Shown piece after piece: positions 1 through 9,162 of a stretch of DNA of 64,000 nt (positions are counted from its first letter, which is position 1; each line of letters starts with the position of its first letter). The DNA comes from an uncultured Pirellulaceae bacterium (GTDB taxonomy: Bacteria; Planctomycetota; Planctomycetia; Pirellulales; Pirellulaceae), in the NCBI GenBank assembly GCA_937967505.1, contig CALCJM010000076.1, forward strand, positions 1-64,000, in the 5' to 3' direction. The notes beneath the pieces are model-generated. The model was not told the DNA's origin. It did no database searches and worked only from the letters and a program-made list of their open reading frames with translations. The position numbers and the translations under genes are program-made.

Positions 1-16
1 AAGTATCAGACTCGTG

Positions 17-1018
17 TTATGAGGGAAGTGGAACCTGATTGACGACGCTGATGATGGCAGCTTCCATTTCAGCTTTACGGGCAAGCGATCCACTTTCGGT
101 CAACTGTACCCGATGGGACAGGACTTTGGTGGACAAGTCTTTGGCATCGTCGGGAATCGCGTAATCGCGTTTATCCAGAAACGCAACGGCCTGAACAGCG
201 CGATACCAAGCGAGAGCTCCACGCGTGCTGACCCCCACATTAAACCGGTCAGACTGGCGCGTCAGGTTGACGACATCCATCATCCAGCCGGCAATCGCAG
301 GATCCACCTTGACCTCCCGGACGGCCGTTTGAATGTTCGAGATCGTATCTGGCGAACACACCGGATCCATGCGCTCAACCGGATCACCTTGCCGGTGATT
401 GGTAAGAATATCAGTTTCATATTGCCGATCGGGGTACCCCATCGACAGGCGCATCAGGAAACGGTCCAGTTGACTCTCGGGCAAGGTATAAGTCCCTTCG
501 AATTCGTAGGGATTCTGAGTGGCAATGACCATGAAGGGAGGTGACAGGGCCCACGTTTGGCCGTCGGCGCTGACTTGCGTGTCGCTCATCACTTCCAGCA
601 GGGCGCTCTGTGTCCGCGGTGGTGCTCGATTAATTTCATCCGCCAGCACAAAATTGCTGAAGATGGGGCCCTTATTGAACACGAAATCGTTCGTTTTGCT
701 GCTGTAGATGGAGCTACCGGTGATGTCGCTGGGCAGCAGGTCGGGCGTGAACTGGATGCGGCTGAAATCGCCAACAACAGCTTGTGCGATCGCTTTGCCC
801 ATCAGCGTTTTGCCAACCCCCGGCACATCTTCCAACAAGATATGTTCACCCGCAAACAGGGCCGTCAAGCACAGCCTTACCACCTCCTGTTTTCCCAACA
901 CGACGCTGGAGATTTCCCGGTGGAGAGTCTCTGTGATTTGATAAAGGTTGGGCAGTCCCACAACCGTTTCCAAAAGATCAGTGTTCTTTTTATCCAAAAT
1001 CGTGTCCGCCGTATGCAT
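17..1018 (-). CDS. MoxR-family AAA+ ATPase
   Basis: The 333-residue protein is a complete MoxR-type AAA+ ATPase, the usual length for the family. Walker A (DVPGVGKT) lies near residues 64-71, Walker B is FVLADEINRAPP, and sensor and arginine-finger segments follow (VIATQNPYEFEGTYTLPESQ, then LDRFLMRLSMGYP). The C-terminal helical lid contains VSTRGALAWYRAVQAVAF. MoxR proteins act as cytoplasmic chaperone-like ATPases that mature or insert metal and vWA-domain partners, and are usually encoded before DUF58 and vWA/BatA genes. Any such partner would lie beyond the left edge. The gene is 372 bp downstream of three same-strand membrane or coiled-coil genes. Family certain, substrate unknown. Confidence 0.93.
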   Translation of the reverse strand: MHTADTILDKKNTDLLETVVGLPNLYQITETLHREISSVVLGKQEVVRLCLTALFAGEHILLEDVPGVGKTLMGKAIAQAVVGDFSRIQFTPDLLPSDITGSSIYSSKTNDFVFNKGPIFSNFVLADEINRAPPRTQSALLEVMSDTQVSADGQTWALSPPFMVIATQNPYEFEGTYTLPESQLDRFLMRLSMGYPDRQYETDILTNHRQGDPVERMDPVCSPDTISNIQTAVREVKVDPAIAGWMMDVVNLTRQSDRFNVGVSTRGALAWYRAVQAVAFLDKRDYAIPDDAKDLSTKVLSHRVQLTESGSLARKAEMEAAIISVVNQVPLPS

Positions 1019-1390
1019 GCGCTCCTACCGCCCGCAAACCGAAGTTGCAAACGCGGCTCGCTGATGTAGTTTCCCGCCTGTTCGGACTTTATTCTACCGG
1101 TAAGGAGGGCATTTGTCAGCTTGTAGATGGCTGATTCGTGCAAGACAAAACGCGGGAAAGCGTTGAAGACGCATCCAAACAGGTGCCCACGGCCCTCTAA
1201 GAGAATATTAAGCGGCCGTAAACAACCGTCGCCAAGCACTATCGTCGGTGAACGTGCAGTTTTGCAATTAGTCGGCGGCGCGAGCAATCGCATCACAGCG
1301 CGAGCAATCGCCTGGCGGCGCGGCACACGCCAAAGCGGAATGGGTTATTAATGCACGTTTGCTGATCGATGGGCAGCAAGAACCACGGGG
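1019..1390. other. intergenic region with a short tandem repeat
   Basis: This 372-bp gap between the MoxR gene and the upstream small membrane protein gene has no convincing ORF. It holds a 14-base direct repeat (GCGCGAGCAATCGC at 1278-1291 and 1298-1311, 20-bp period). No clear promoter or terminator was identified. Confidence 0.4.
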
Positions 1391-1759
1391 CTACTTGACG
1401 GTGATACCGCTCGTTTTCCAGGGCAATTCAAAGATGCCACCGTACTCATTAAGCCCCCAAGCCATCCTGAATGCTGCCGCCGTCACCAGCAATAACGCAC
1501 ACAGCAGCATGCCGTCAAATATCGTGACATTGGAAAGCAGGCCTTTGCGTTTCGGCAGCACGAAGCCACCATCGTCATCCCCGGAGCCGGAATCCTTCGC
1601 TTGGCTGGCATCAGACGCATCCGACATGCCGTCCACTGCTACGCGATCGACTCCCGATTCGCTGGCGCTCCCCAGATCTTCCATGCTCAGCTGAGACGAA
1701 TCGCCGAAACTGGATTCGCCCGGAATGTCGGAGAGGTCGATTGATTCGTCGTCAGCCAT
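1391..1759 (-). CDS. small acidic single-TM membrane protein
   Basis: The 122-residue protein has a strongly acidic, Ser/Asp/Gly-rich N-terminal half (to about residue 70), a short basic patch (LPKRKG) and one hydrophobic segment of about 22 residues (FDGMLLCALLLVTAAAFRMA). A short tail follows (EYGGIFELPWKT). The layout predicts a cytoplasmic acidic arm with a single membrane anchor. I recognise no named family. The downstream half of the same operon pattern (acidic arm, basic patch, one TM helix) is seen again in the neighbouring protein encoded at 1805-2089, so the two may be diverged relatives or partners. The ATG at 1759 has no strong Shine-Dalgarno sequence. Confidence 0.7.
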   Translation of the reverse strand: MADDESIDLSDIPGESSFGDSSQLSMEDLGSASESGVDRVAVDGMSDASDASQAKDSGSGDDDGGFVLPKRKGLLSNVTIFDGMLLCALLLVTAAAFRMAWGLNEYGGIFELPWKTSGITVK

Positions 1760-1804
1760 AATTGTGTGTCGGTAGATGTTGTGTCGTGGGCGTGGATTGG
1801 TGAC

Positions 1805-2089
1805 CTAAACTTCGATCGAACCCATGTAGGAAAAAAGAATGATCGCCGAAATCAGCATCAATAACATGCTGATCAACATCAGAAAACTATCGAGGGTAAA
1901 TCCCTTCTGCCTAACCGGTCGCACGGGAGCCATACCGCCGGCCATGGCCACTTCTTCCGAGGTCTGGCCGATGAAACCACCGGCATCCCCCAAATCAAGT
2001 CCAGCCCCAACCCCGGAGTCGATTCCGGAACCGAATTCTTCAGACCCGAATAATGCAGAAGCTTCTGAATCAGAGTTTGCTTGTGACAT
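1805..2089 (-). CDS. small acidic single-TM membrane protein
   Basis: The ORF could extend to 2152, but I chose ATG 2089 (MSQANSDSEAS) because an AGAAGGG-type ribosome-binding site sits just upstream and the longer N-terminus is not protein-like. This gives 94 residues. An acidic Gly/Ser-rich arm is followed by a basic patch (PVRPVRQKGF) and a C-terminal hydrophobic helix (DSFLMLISMLLMLISAIILF). The start overlaps the end of the upstream coiled-coil gene by about 20 bp, indicating translational coupling. No named family recognised. It is probably a membrane-anchored partner of its neighbours. Confidence 0.72.
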   Translation of the reverse strand: MSQANSDSEASALFGSEEFGSGIDSGVGAGLDLGDAGGFIGQTSEEVAMAGGMAPVRPVRQKGFTLDSFLMLISMLLMLISAIILFSYMGSIEV

Positions 2090-2888
2090 TGTCGCCCTTC
2101 TTGACTGCTGACTGCATGAATTCGCGAATAGTCTGTAGCACGGCAAGGTCATTCCTCACCTCACGCACCACCCCTGTTCCCACAAACACATCACCCCGAA
2201 AGATGTCAAGCTTGTGACCTTCTCGCAGCCCGTCATCCGAACCGGCCATCACCACGAAACGGGTGCCCTCGGTGCGAACAACAACCGCATTAACCAGTGG
2301 CGTGATGTCAGCAACCAGCTGGTTTTCGTCAATGTTCAAACGCTTGAAAATGCGGGCAGATTTGGCAACCGATGCACTCAGGTCCTTATTGATCGTGTCC
2401 AGTTCTTCGATCCGCGTACCAAGTTCGAATGTGGTGTTGGTCAGGTCAGTCAGTTTTTCGTAACTGGTGGCGACTTCCTTGTTCAGCTGAACATTACGTT
2501 CGGTCAGGCTTTTGTTCTGCCGGTCCAATTGTGCCGCGCGTGCTTCCGCCTGCTCCATACGAGCCAGTCGCTCTTTGGAAATGATCGTCTCTTCGGTCAA
2601 TAATTTGGAAAGGTCATCCAGTTCGGTTTCCTGAGCGGCCAACTGAGATTCCAGTTGAGCCAGTTGCTGGGCGCGGGCGACTTTCTCGGCCACGATCGAT
2701 TGCTCTTTCTGAATGGTGCCGGTTTTGGCAGCCCTCAGCTTGTCATCCAGCGTTTTGTACTCGATCTGAAGGTTTGTGGCCGCCTGTTTCCAGTTGCGAT
2801 GCGCCGAAACGGTCATAATGGAAACCGCGAAGAAAAATGCACTCATGAGTAAAATGAGTACGGTCAGGATATTGCCTACCAGTTTCAT
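2070..2888 (-). CDS. membrane-anchored coiled-coil protein
   Basis: I chose ATG 2888 (MKLVGNILTV) because GAGGTGA lies just upstream; an in-frame start at 2921 is weaker. The 272-residue product has an N-terminal TM helix (ILTVLILLMSAFFFAVSIM), then a long charged coiled coil (about residues 35-180, rich in Glu/Gln/Lys/Leu heptads). A small globular C-terminal domain follows (LVNAVVVRTEGTRFVVMAGS to the end, including GLREGHKLDIFRGDVFVGTG). This beta-rich tail resembles the small barrel seen at the end of similar planctomycete coiled-coil proteins. It overlaps the next gene by 20 bp. Function unknown; a structural or envelope-spanning role is likely. Confidence 0.75.
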   Translation of the reverse strand: MKLVGNILTVLILLMSAFFFAVSIMTVSAHRNWKQAATNLQIEYKTLDDKLRAAKTGTIQKEQSIVAEKVARAQQLAQLESQLAAQETELDDLSKLLTEETIISKERLARMEQAEARAAQLDRQNKSLTERNVQLNKEVATSYEKLTDLTNTTFELGTRIEELDTINKDLSASVAKSARIFKRLNIDENQLVADITPLVNAVVVRTEGTRFVVMAGSDDGLREGHKLDIFRGDVFVGTGVVREVRNDLAVLQTIREFMQSAVKKGDNVTSKL

Positions 2889-3389
2889 CCAGGTCACCTC
2901 AAATGTTGCCGGATCGATCATCCGGAATGGTTGGAAACAGTTGTCGAAGGGGTCGTTTCGAAAGGAAGTCGCAACCGTATCAGGAAATCAGCCCCCGAGT
3001 TGCTCTGGCCGCCTCTCATTGGCTACAGACGTGGTGTCGGACCAGTTTTGTTGCCTTTACCTCAACAGAAGTATAGTCAACGGCGGAATAGGGTGTCAAC
3101 GAATTTAGGTAAAACGCAGAAGATATCCCGGCCAACTGAACCTACAGCCCTCTGTTAGTGCATCGGAAAACAGCCAGCCAAGGTGCAGGCATACCTGTTT
3201 TTTAGCGGAAGTTATCGTGGACACCGCTGCACGGACACCACCTGAACGAATGGCTTGCGCCGCCGGATTGTTCACTATAACCAGAACACATGCTTTGTCC
3301 GGTAAAAACCAGCCCTCCCAAGCCAACCTTGGCCTTCCTTGGCCGCTGCGCGGCTGTGCTGATGCGAATTCGCAGTCGCGCGATCTGCC
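2889..3389. other. intergenic region
   Basis: About 500 bp lie between the pyrB stop and the coiled-coil gene start. Several ORFs cross it in different frames but none looks like protein. It should carry the promoter of the 2888-1391 operon; I cannot place it with confidence. Confidence 0.35.
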
Positions 3390-4592
3390 TCATACTTGGG
3401 CTTGGAGGATCTGGCTGTGAGCGTACAACAGGTCTTCGGCCGCGTCGAACAGGTGGACCAACAGCGCCGCCCGCGCCCACATTCCATTGCGGGCCTGCCG
3501 AAAATAGAGGGCGCGCGGGTCGCGATCGATCTCGGTGGGGATCTCGCCCACCACGCGGTCACGCGGGAAAGGGTGTAGGATCGCAGAAAACGATTTTAAC
3601 TGATCGACGCGCAGACGCGTCAACCGAAACGGTTCCAGATCCATTTCCGCAAGTTCCGCTTCGGTTTCAGGAGAATTGTGCTCGCGCTGAATGCGCGTCA
3701 TGTAAACACTGTCAGCCTGCGCCAAAACGGGTTGGCCATCGCAGGTTTCATCCAGACTGTCGAATTGTCGGACATCGACACCGCTGGCAATCAGGCTGGC
3801 CTCCAGTTTTTTATCCAGTCGCAACGTGTCGTGATCCGGAGCAACGAAGAACATCCTGACGCCCGGATACTGGGCCAGTACCGTCGCCAGCGAGCGTACG
3901 GTTCTCCCCCGTGCGATGTCCCCGCAAAACAGATACGTTTTTTGCTGGGGACCGGAAACCAAATCGGGGTACTCGCGTTTCAACTGGCTCAACCGCGAAG
4001 ATTTTTGCGTTGACGCCTCGGAAAACCGGAAGGTGCGATAGATCGTATACATGTCCAACAATGCCTGAGTCGGGTGTTCGTCCGCCCCCGCACCGGCGTT
4101 GATGATCGGCACCGAGCGCTGTTCGGTCTCTTCGAGATCGTTCATCATATAGGCGCAAACCTCGGCGAATTTTTCCACTTGCGATCGCATGATGATCACG
4201 TCAAAGTAACTGCTGAACATACGAATCGAGTCGGTTTGCGATTCGCGTTTGACCTCCGAAGAAGTTTTCGGGTCGCGCACTTCGTTGCAGGTGATCCCTA
4301 GGATTTGGCAGGCCGCCATAAAGGACAGAAACGTCCGGGTTGAGGGTTGAGTAAAGTACAGCATGGCGCGTTTGTGAGCCAACAGTTCCCGGAGGCTGCG
4401 GTGACCTTCGACGGTGCGCGCCATGGTGCGGATCGTGTCGGCAGACCGGCACAGTTTCTCCAACAGGGGAACATTCAACTGCGAACCGAAGATAAGGTGC
4501 TTCAGACGGCCATGCCGTTGGAAATCGACGACTTTGTCGGGAGTCGGACGTTCAAGACGTTCGTTAAAAGGCGAGAACAGGTCTTCGGTCAT
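3390..4592 (-). CDS. pyrB: aspartate carbamoyltransferase
   Basis: This is aspartate carbamoyltransferase, catalysing carbamoyl phosphate plus aspartate to N-carbamoyl-aspartate in de novo pyrimidine synthesis. The carbamoyl-phosphate loop is FTQPSTRTFLSF (STRT near residues 84-87), the second signature is DEHPTQALLD (HPTQ near 173-176), and a downstream HPFPR corresponds to the aspartate-domain loop. I start at ATG 4592 (MTEDLFSP), giving 400 residues. The ORF runs to 4766, but those extra residues are not conserved-looking. The length exceeds the roughly 310 residues of the short class and fits longer forms found in several phyla. No pyrI or pyrC is adjacent. Confidence 0.93.
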   Translation of the reverse strand: MTEDLFSPFNERLERPTPDKVVDFQRHGRLKHLIFGSQLNVPLLEKLCRSADTIRTMARTVEGHRSLRELLAHKRAMLYFTQPSTRTFLSFMAACQILGITCNEVRDPKTSSEVKRESQTDSIRMFSSYFDVIIMRSQVEKFAEVCAYMMNDLEETEQRSVPIINAGAGADEHPTQALLDMYTIYRTFRFSEASTQKSSRLSQLKREYPDLVSGPQQKTYLFCGDIARGRTVRSLATVLAQYPGVRMFFVAPDHDTLRLDKKLEASLIASGVDVRQFDSLDETCDGQPVLAQADSVYMTRIQREHNSPETEAELAEMDLEPFRLTRLRVDQLKSFSAILHPFPRDRVVGEIPTEIDRDPRALYFRQARNGMWARAALLVHLFDAAEDLLYAHSQILQAQV

Positions 4593-4999
4593 GGCAATGA
4601 GGCATCCGCAGTTGAATTTTTTCCAATGATACCCAATCGATCCAAAAGATTGAAGGAGTCCGCTGGCGGAAACCACTCCACAACGCCGCACGGGCATCAA
4701 AGCTGTCGCAACAACGATCACCGCACACCTTCTGTTGAAGGAAAAAACGATGCTTCCGACGCTCAAGATTTTGATGCACCAACGGCACCCAAGCTCTCAA
4801 ATCTCCCACAATAAAAAGAGGGCCGCAATTGACTTGCGGCCCTTTGCTGGACGGTTCAGACGTTACGTTTCCGGTGGCCTGATCGGGCCACTCAAAAAGA
4901 CCAAGTTGAACGACTTCTCTCCCGGCTGATCAAACGGCCGAAACACAACTGGCCAAAACACAACTGGCCGAAGCGAATTTGGCCAGCACGAATTCGAGT
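4593..4999. other. intergenic region with terminator
   Basis: This gap of about 400 bp separates the S41 protease stop from the pyrB start. It contains the terminator hairpin at 4819-4843 and otherwise no convincing gene. The pyrB promoter should lie between 4593 and about 4810. Confidence 0.4.
4811..4843 (-). terminator. rho-independent terminator after the S41 protease gene
   Basis: A perfect 10-bp stem (AGGGCCGCAA at 4819-4828 paired with TTGCGGCCCT at 4834-4843) has a 5-base loop. On the minus strand it is followed by C and a run of five T. It lies downstream of the protease gene ending at 5000 and upstream of pyrB. Confidence 0.8.
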
Positions 5000-6760
5000 C
5001 TACTGCGGTGCCAGTGTCTGCCTGCCGGCAACCGCATGACTTTGGGCCGGACGGGCTCGTCCGATGACCTGATTGAGAACCAGCGGGTGAGCTCGTCGCG
5101 CCGCTTTAATTCCCATGGCAATACCGGCATCACTGTCGATCGCGTCATCCTGGTTTTCACTGCCGTACTTGCCAGCCTGAACCACCTCGTAATCCGCGTC
5201 CACACCTACCTCACTGATCGCTTGGCCGTTGGGGGAATAGAATTTGGCGGTCGTCAGCCGCACACCGCCCCCCGATACGTTCAACGGGAAAATACCCTGC
5301 ACGCTACCCTTGCCGTAGCTGCGAGTGCCGACAATTTTTCCACGTTTGTGATCGCGAATCGCCGCAGCAAAAATCTCGCTGGCACTGGCCGAATTTTCGT
5401 CCACCAAAACCACCAAAGGGACACGCCATGTACGCTCCAGATTGGCCCGGTGAGTGTAATTTTCCATCGTGTTGCGGCCACGGGTGGTCACAATTTTCCC
5501 GGATGTCACAAACATGTCGGCAACTTCAACCGACGCTGACAACAGCCCACCCGGGTTACCCCGCACGTCGACAATCAGCGCCCGCATGCCTTTTTGATGC
5601 AGATCCCATAGTGCTTTGTCGAAATCGCGAGCGGTTGTTTTCTGAAAGTTGGTCAGACGGATATAACCCACCGCATTTTGAGCGTCGATGATCTGTACCT
5701 GATCCACGCTGGGAATTTCAACTCTGCGGCGCTGAAGACGGAGCTGCACCGGCCCCTCTCCGCGATCAATCGTCACCATGACGAAGGATCCTTCGGCCCC
5801 GCGAAGCATATCGGCCGATTTCTCACTGCCAACCTGTTTTACGGGAGATTGATCGACGGCGACAATGCGGTCGCCTTTAATCAATCCGCCGGTGTCCGCT
5901 GATCCACCGGGAATCACACTGACAATTTCCAGATCACTGGCATGCGTGCGCAGCTCCACGCCAAGCCCCACAAAGTTACCCTCGATCTGGGACATGGTCT
6001 CGCTGTACTGGTTGGAAGACATAAAAGCCGAATACGGGTCAAGTGCAGAGATCGCCCCACAAATAAACTCGTACGTGGATGCCTGCGGGGACAATCCCAG
6101 ATTCTGTGAGAGGGAACGGGACACATTGCCGGCAAACCGGTAGGCATCTTGGCGATCGTTGACGATCGTCTGGTCCGCCAACTGTCGGTTCCGCAGAATT
6201 TCAGCCTGAATCTGCTTGCGGGTCACGCCCGGCAAGTTTTCCTTGACAAACTCGGGGGTCATCAGCGCCACTTCCAAACTGGTCAGGCCATAACTGGCTA
6301 GGTCAGCCCAATCGGGCGAATCGACATAGTAAGACTGAATTTTGAGCAGAATTTCGGCGTAGACTCCCATCGCAGTCTGGGCGTCGGTACTGTGGATCGT
6401 GTCAATGAAACTGGCATCGGAGTAGCGACGTTCCAGATCGTAATGGATGCGGGCAACCGCGCGGCGGGTCTTCAATGGCTCATTATCGGGAGCCGATTTG
6501 AGCGCCGACTGATAGACGCCCAGCGCTTCCCCCCACAGGCCTTGCTGCTCCAAGTTCTTGCCGTCAAGCAAAACTTTTTCCACATCCAGAGTCTGATTCT
6601 GGATGGCAAAGCAACGCGCTGACCAAGGGCCGGTTTGAGAAGTGAGAAGGACGGTGGCTGCCAAGAGAATTTGAAAAATGAAACGAGTGGATGAAGCACG
6701 TTTTTCCAAACGCGGTTCGTTACATTTTTGGGCAGACAGCATCGGCTGTAGCATATCCAT
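5000..6760 (-). CDS. ctpA: S41 C-terminal processing peptidase with PDZ domain
   Basis: This is an S41 (tail-specific, CtpA/Prc-like) serine protease of 586 residues from ATG 6760. AGGAAAG upstream supports this start over 6835. It has a signal peptide or anchor (FIFQILLAATVLLTSQTG), a helical N-terminal region with a TPR-like stretch, and a PDZ domain (EGNFVGLGVELRT to SFVMVTIDRG). The peptidase domain follows, with catalytic Ser in DENSASASE (near 459) and Lys in SYGKGSVQ (near 484), 25 residues apart as in the family. It acts in the periplasm, cleaving near substrate C-termini. The C-terminal tail is Ala/Arg-rich. Monocistronic, with its own terminator. Confidence 0.92.
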   Translation of the reverse strand: MDMLQPMLSAQKCNEPRLEKRASSTRFIFQILLAATVLLTSQTGPWSARCFAIQNQTLDVEKVLLDGKNLEQQGLWGEALGVYQSALKSAPDNEPLKTRRAVARIHYDLERRYSDASFIDTIHSTDAQTAMGVYAEILLKIQSYYVDSPDWADLASYGLTSLEVALMTPEFVKENLPGVTRKQIQAEILRNRQLADQTIVNDRQDAYRFAGNVSRSLSQNLGLSPQASTYEFICGAISALDPYSAFMSSNQYSETMSQIEGNFVGLGVELRTHASDLEIVSVIPGGSADTGGLIKGDRIVAVDQSPVKQVGSEKSADMLRGAEGSFVMVTIDRGEGPVQLRLQRRRVEIPSVDQVQIIDAQNAVGYIRLTNFQKTTARDFDKALWDLHQKGMRALIVDVRGNPGGLLSASVEVADMFVTSGKIVTTRGRNTMENYTHRANLERTWRVPLVVLVDENSASASEIFAAAIRDHKRGKIVGTRSYGKGSVQGIFPLNVSGGGVRLTTAKFYSPNGQAISEVGVDADYEVVQAGKYGSENQDDAIDSDAGIAMGIKAARRAHPLVLNQVIGRARPAQSHAVAGRQTLAPQ

Positions 6761-7349
6761 AAAAGTTGCTTTCCTAGTGAAGGCGACTTCTTCTGCGTGC
6801 GGTGCCACTTTGATTGGGGAGCGAGGCAGACGCACGTTAAAAAGAAGTCAATCAGGAACCGGCCCTTCGAACGCAAGTACTTCACGCGTTCAAAAAAATA
6901 GACCGGTTAAAAATAGATCACGTTTATACCGCGGTCAAAAAAATCAATTCATTCTTTGACCGCGTGATCCATACAACCCAGCAAAGCACTGGCTGACCGT
7001 TGGGTCGCAACGGTCGGCGAAAGAAAGCAGCTTTGCAGGTTGGCTGGTGCATCCATGCCGCGGTTAGTACGAAACATCCAAAAGATGGTTCGTCCAAAAT
7101 TATAACCCCTGTGATCGGGAAGCGTTAACAAAAAAGCGATACTGAATTCACCGTAAAAACACATGTTTCCCGATGAAAGCAGTGATTGCTGGCGCGACGA
7201 TGGCCACAACGGGCAGCGCCTGCCATTTCTGTTTTTATGCTGCCATAAAAATGGCCACATCAAAACACCCGCATGAAAACATTGACACAAAAAAACGCCG
7301 CGCTAGGAAGCATCGGCGTTCAAAATGGTCTTGGCCCTGTGCGGGTCTG
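6761..7349. other. intergenic region with an extended inverted repeat
   Basis: A 590-bp gap without a convincing gene. GATCACG at 6917-6923 and GCGGTCAAA at 6931-6939 are mirrored by TTTGACCGC at 6955-6963 and CGTGATC at 6963-6969, forming a long interrupted hairpin. It could terminate the minus-strand gene ending at 7350, although it is nearly 400 bp away and lacks a clean T tract. Alternatively it is an operator or structured leader of the protease gene. Confidence 0.4.
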
Positions 7350-7790
7350 CTACACGCGCTCGTTGACTACCGGTGATGCCATGTTGGCCATCGGCACCGT
7401 AGCACCAAAGGGGAATTTGGGTGTGGGCGTCTGCACTTTCGGTTTGGAATCGTTTGCTTTGTCCGCCGCCAACGCCGCTTCAGCGGCTGCCGCTTCTGCC
7501 ATCTCTTTGGCACTGCGACGACGACGACGCTTGGCTTTCATCTTCGTCCATTCCTTGGTCAACACTTCGAACACCTCGGGTGACTCGTAGCGTACGGCAG
7601 TTTTGCCATCGGGAATCGGGCCAATCAGGCCGCGGAAGATAGGCATCCCACGCAACTCCAGATCGGTACTACAGTCGTCCAGGCCCACCTGTTCGTGCAT
7701 TGCTTCAATGGGTTCAAAGGAATCGAACTCCTTGGTTCGCATGTTGCCATCGGCGGAACGTGTGACGACACGGATAATACGGTTTGACAT
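7350..7790 (-). CDS. hypothetical protein with basic linker and Ala-rich tail
   Basis: A 146-residue protein of unknown function. The N-terminal 80 residues form a compact domain (RIIRVVTRSADGNMRTKEFD, then DDCSTDLELRGMPIFRGLIG). A very basic run (KAKRRRRRSAKEM) follows, then an Ala/Glu-rich helix and a Pro/Thr-rich tail. The pattern of a small domain with a basic linker could suit nucleic-acid or ribosome association, but that is only inference. It is preceded by a purine-rich site (GGTCTATCC then ATG, weak). No TM segment or signal peptide. It stands alone on the minus strand. Confidence 0.65.
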   Translation of the reverse strand: MSNRIIRVVTRSADGNMRTKEFDSFEPIEAMHEQVGLDDCSTDLELRGMPIFRGLIGPIPDGKTAVRYESPEVFEVLTKEWTKMKAKRRRRRSAKEMAEAAAAEAALAADKANDSKPKVQTPTPKFPFGATVPMANMASPVVNERV

Positions 7791-8257
7791 GGATAGACCT
7801 CTGCCGGAACGGGATGGATGGTGCGATGCAAATAGTCCTCGTCAGGCCAACCTGACGCGGCTTTGACAGCGCCCCCGCTTCTCCAACATGAGGGTCTCGA
7901 ATCCTTCGAATCACTGTGTACCGAAAGTAGTATCGACGGCCCGGAAGCGAGAGTGCATTCATTGCGTGCTGGCGTCTATGACCGTTGCGACCGACCCATT
8001 CAGAACAACGCTGATGAGTGACTGGGATCAAGCCGGGAATGTTTTTGGGAATTGTTTCAGGAAGAACGGATCCTCGGGATTGCATGGCGCTCGCCTGTAC
8101 TCGGAGGCCGCATTGGCCTGACCTCCACGGCTTGAAACAAACTTCAGCAGTGGTTCGATGATGACATGGCCAAAAGGCGGCCGGGCTGGATTCTTACGCT
8201 CCACCGTCTGGCGACGGTAGCTACGTTTGTTGCGATGTTTGGAGATCCATCGACATC
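7791..8257. other. intergenic region
   Basis: About 470 bp between a minus-strand hypothetical and the end of the HExxH membrane protein gene. ORFs crossing it look spurious. No terminator, tRNA or recognised RNA motif was seen. Confidence 0.35.
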
Positions 8258-9106
8258 TCAAACGTGTTCGAAGCGCACCGGGAAGAAGTGCGTGACAAGA
8301 TGCACCACTGCGGATGCGATTCCACACAGGATCACCGTCAACAGCAACAATGACAACAGCGGGCTGATGGCTACAGCCAACCACCATGCGAACTGGGGAT
8401 ACCGCTGAAGCACAACTCCCAGCAACAGCCCCCCCAACGCGACGATCACAGCGAAGATCATCACGCCCCGTTTGGCACCTGCGTAGTCGCTGCGACTGGG
8501 GGCCATGTGCGACCCAACACACAGCACCAGGTACAGAAACCCCCAAAACCTTCCGGACCCTAAATGCTCTGGAGAGAAAATGTGGCGGCACAGGCCGGTC
8601 GTAATCGCCACCATCCGGTCCAGCGGGCCGGTACCAACCGTCTCCGCACCGGCCACATGCAAGACGGCCTCACGCGCGGCATCGGGATAAAACATCCACA
8701 ACAGCAGGCTCAGCGCGATCGAACCTCCGATCAGCGGCGCGATACCGATAAACAAATTCCCCAACTCTTCAAATTTATTGCCGTGCCGAAAGGAGTGTCG
8801 CACGTAGCCCAACCGGCGCGCGTCCTCGTCGGGCTCAAACAGACTGATTTCGTCAATTCGATGGCGGAAGACCACGCACATTGCGGCGTGGCTCAATTCA
8901 TGGACTGGCGTTCCCAACCAACCGGTCCACATAATGCTTCTCCAGCCAAACCGCTCCGCCAGCCGACGTTGGGTCAGACGCTCAATCCGGTGAATAATCC
9001 ACGCAAACGCCAGCAGCGGAATCGCCAGCATCAACAGCAATTGCAATGTGGTAGAAACCAGGTTCGGCATTGTTTCCAGGGCTTTCAGATCGGTAAAGGA
9101 CACCAT
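8258..9106 (-). CDS. polytopic membrane protein with HExxH motif (M50-like)
   Basis: From ATG 9106 the product is 282 residues (an in-frame ATG at 9073 is also possible; the ORF to 9298 overlaps the divergent gene). A first TM helix (LLLMLAIPLLAFAWII) precedes GTPVHELSHAAMC, an HExxH zinc-site motif embedded near a membrane segment, as in site-2-protease-like M50 relatives. Further hydrophobic helices follow (GSIALSLLLWMFY, IFAVIVALGGLLLG, LSLLLLTVILCGIA). I did not find a clear second M50 metal ligand (NPDG), so proteolytic activity is uncertain. The gene is divergent from the YkgJ-like gene with a 56-bp shared upstream region. Confidence 0.75.
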   Translation of the reverse strand: MVSFTDLKALETMPNLVSTTLQLLLMLAIPLLAFAWIIHRIERLTQRRLAERFGWRSIMWTGWLGTPVHELSHAAMCVVFRHRIDEISLFEPDEDARRLGYVRHSFRHGNKFEELGNLFIGIAPLIGGSIALSLLLWMFYPDAAREAVLHVAGAETVGTGPLDRMVAITTGLCRHIFSPEHLGSGRFWGFLYLVLCVGSHMAPSRSDYAGAKRGVMIFAVIVALGGLLLGVVLQRYPQFAWWLAVAISPLLSLLLLTVILCGIASAVVHLVTHFFPVRFEHV

Positions 9107-9162
9107 TTGATCCAGAGAGAAGACTTTCTGATGTCTGGCCCGCAGTATAGACTTTAGCGACC

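Noticed and set aside
3290-3859. Plus-strand ORF inside pyrB
   Set aside because: Antisense shadow of a clearly recognised gene.
7714-8085. 123-codon minus-strand ORF in the 7.8-8.3 kb gap
   Set aside because: It overlaps the hypothetical gene and its composition (Arg/Pro/His-rich, no pattern) looks like chance.
8080-8150. SRP/4.5S-like GGTCAGGCC-type segment
   Set aside because: The conserved GGAAG and AGCA asymmetric loop of SRP RNA is missing.
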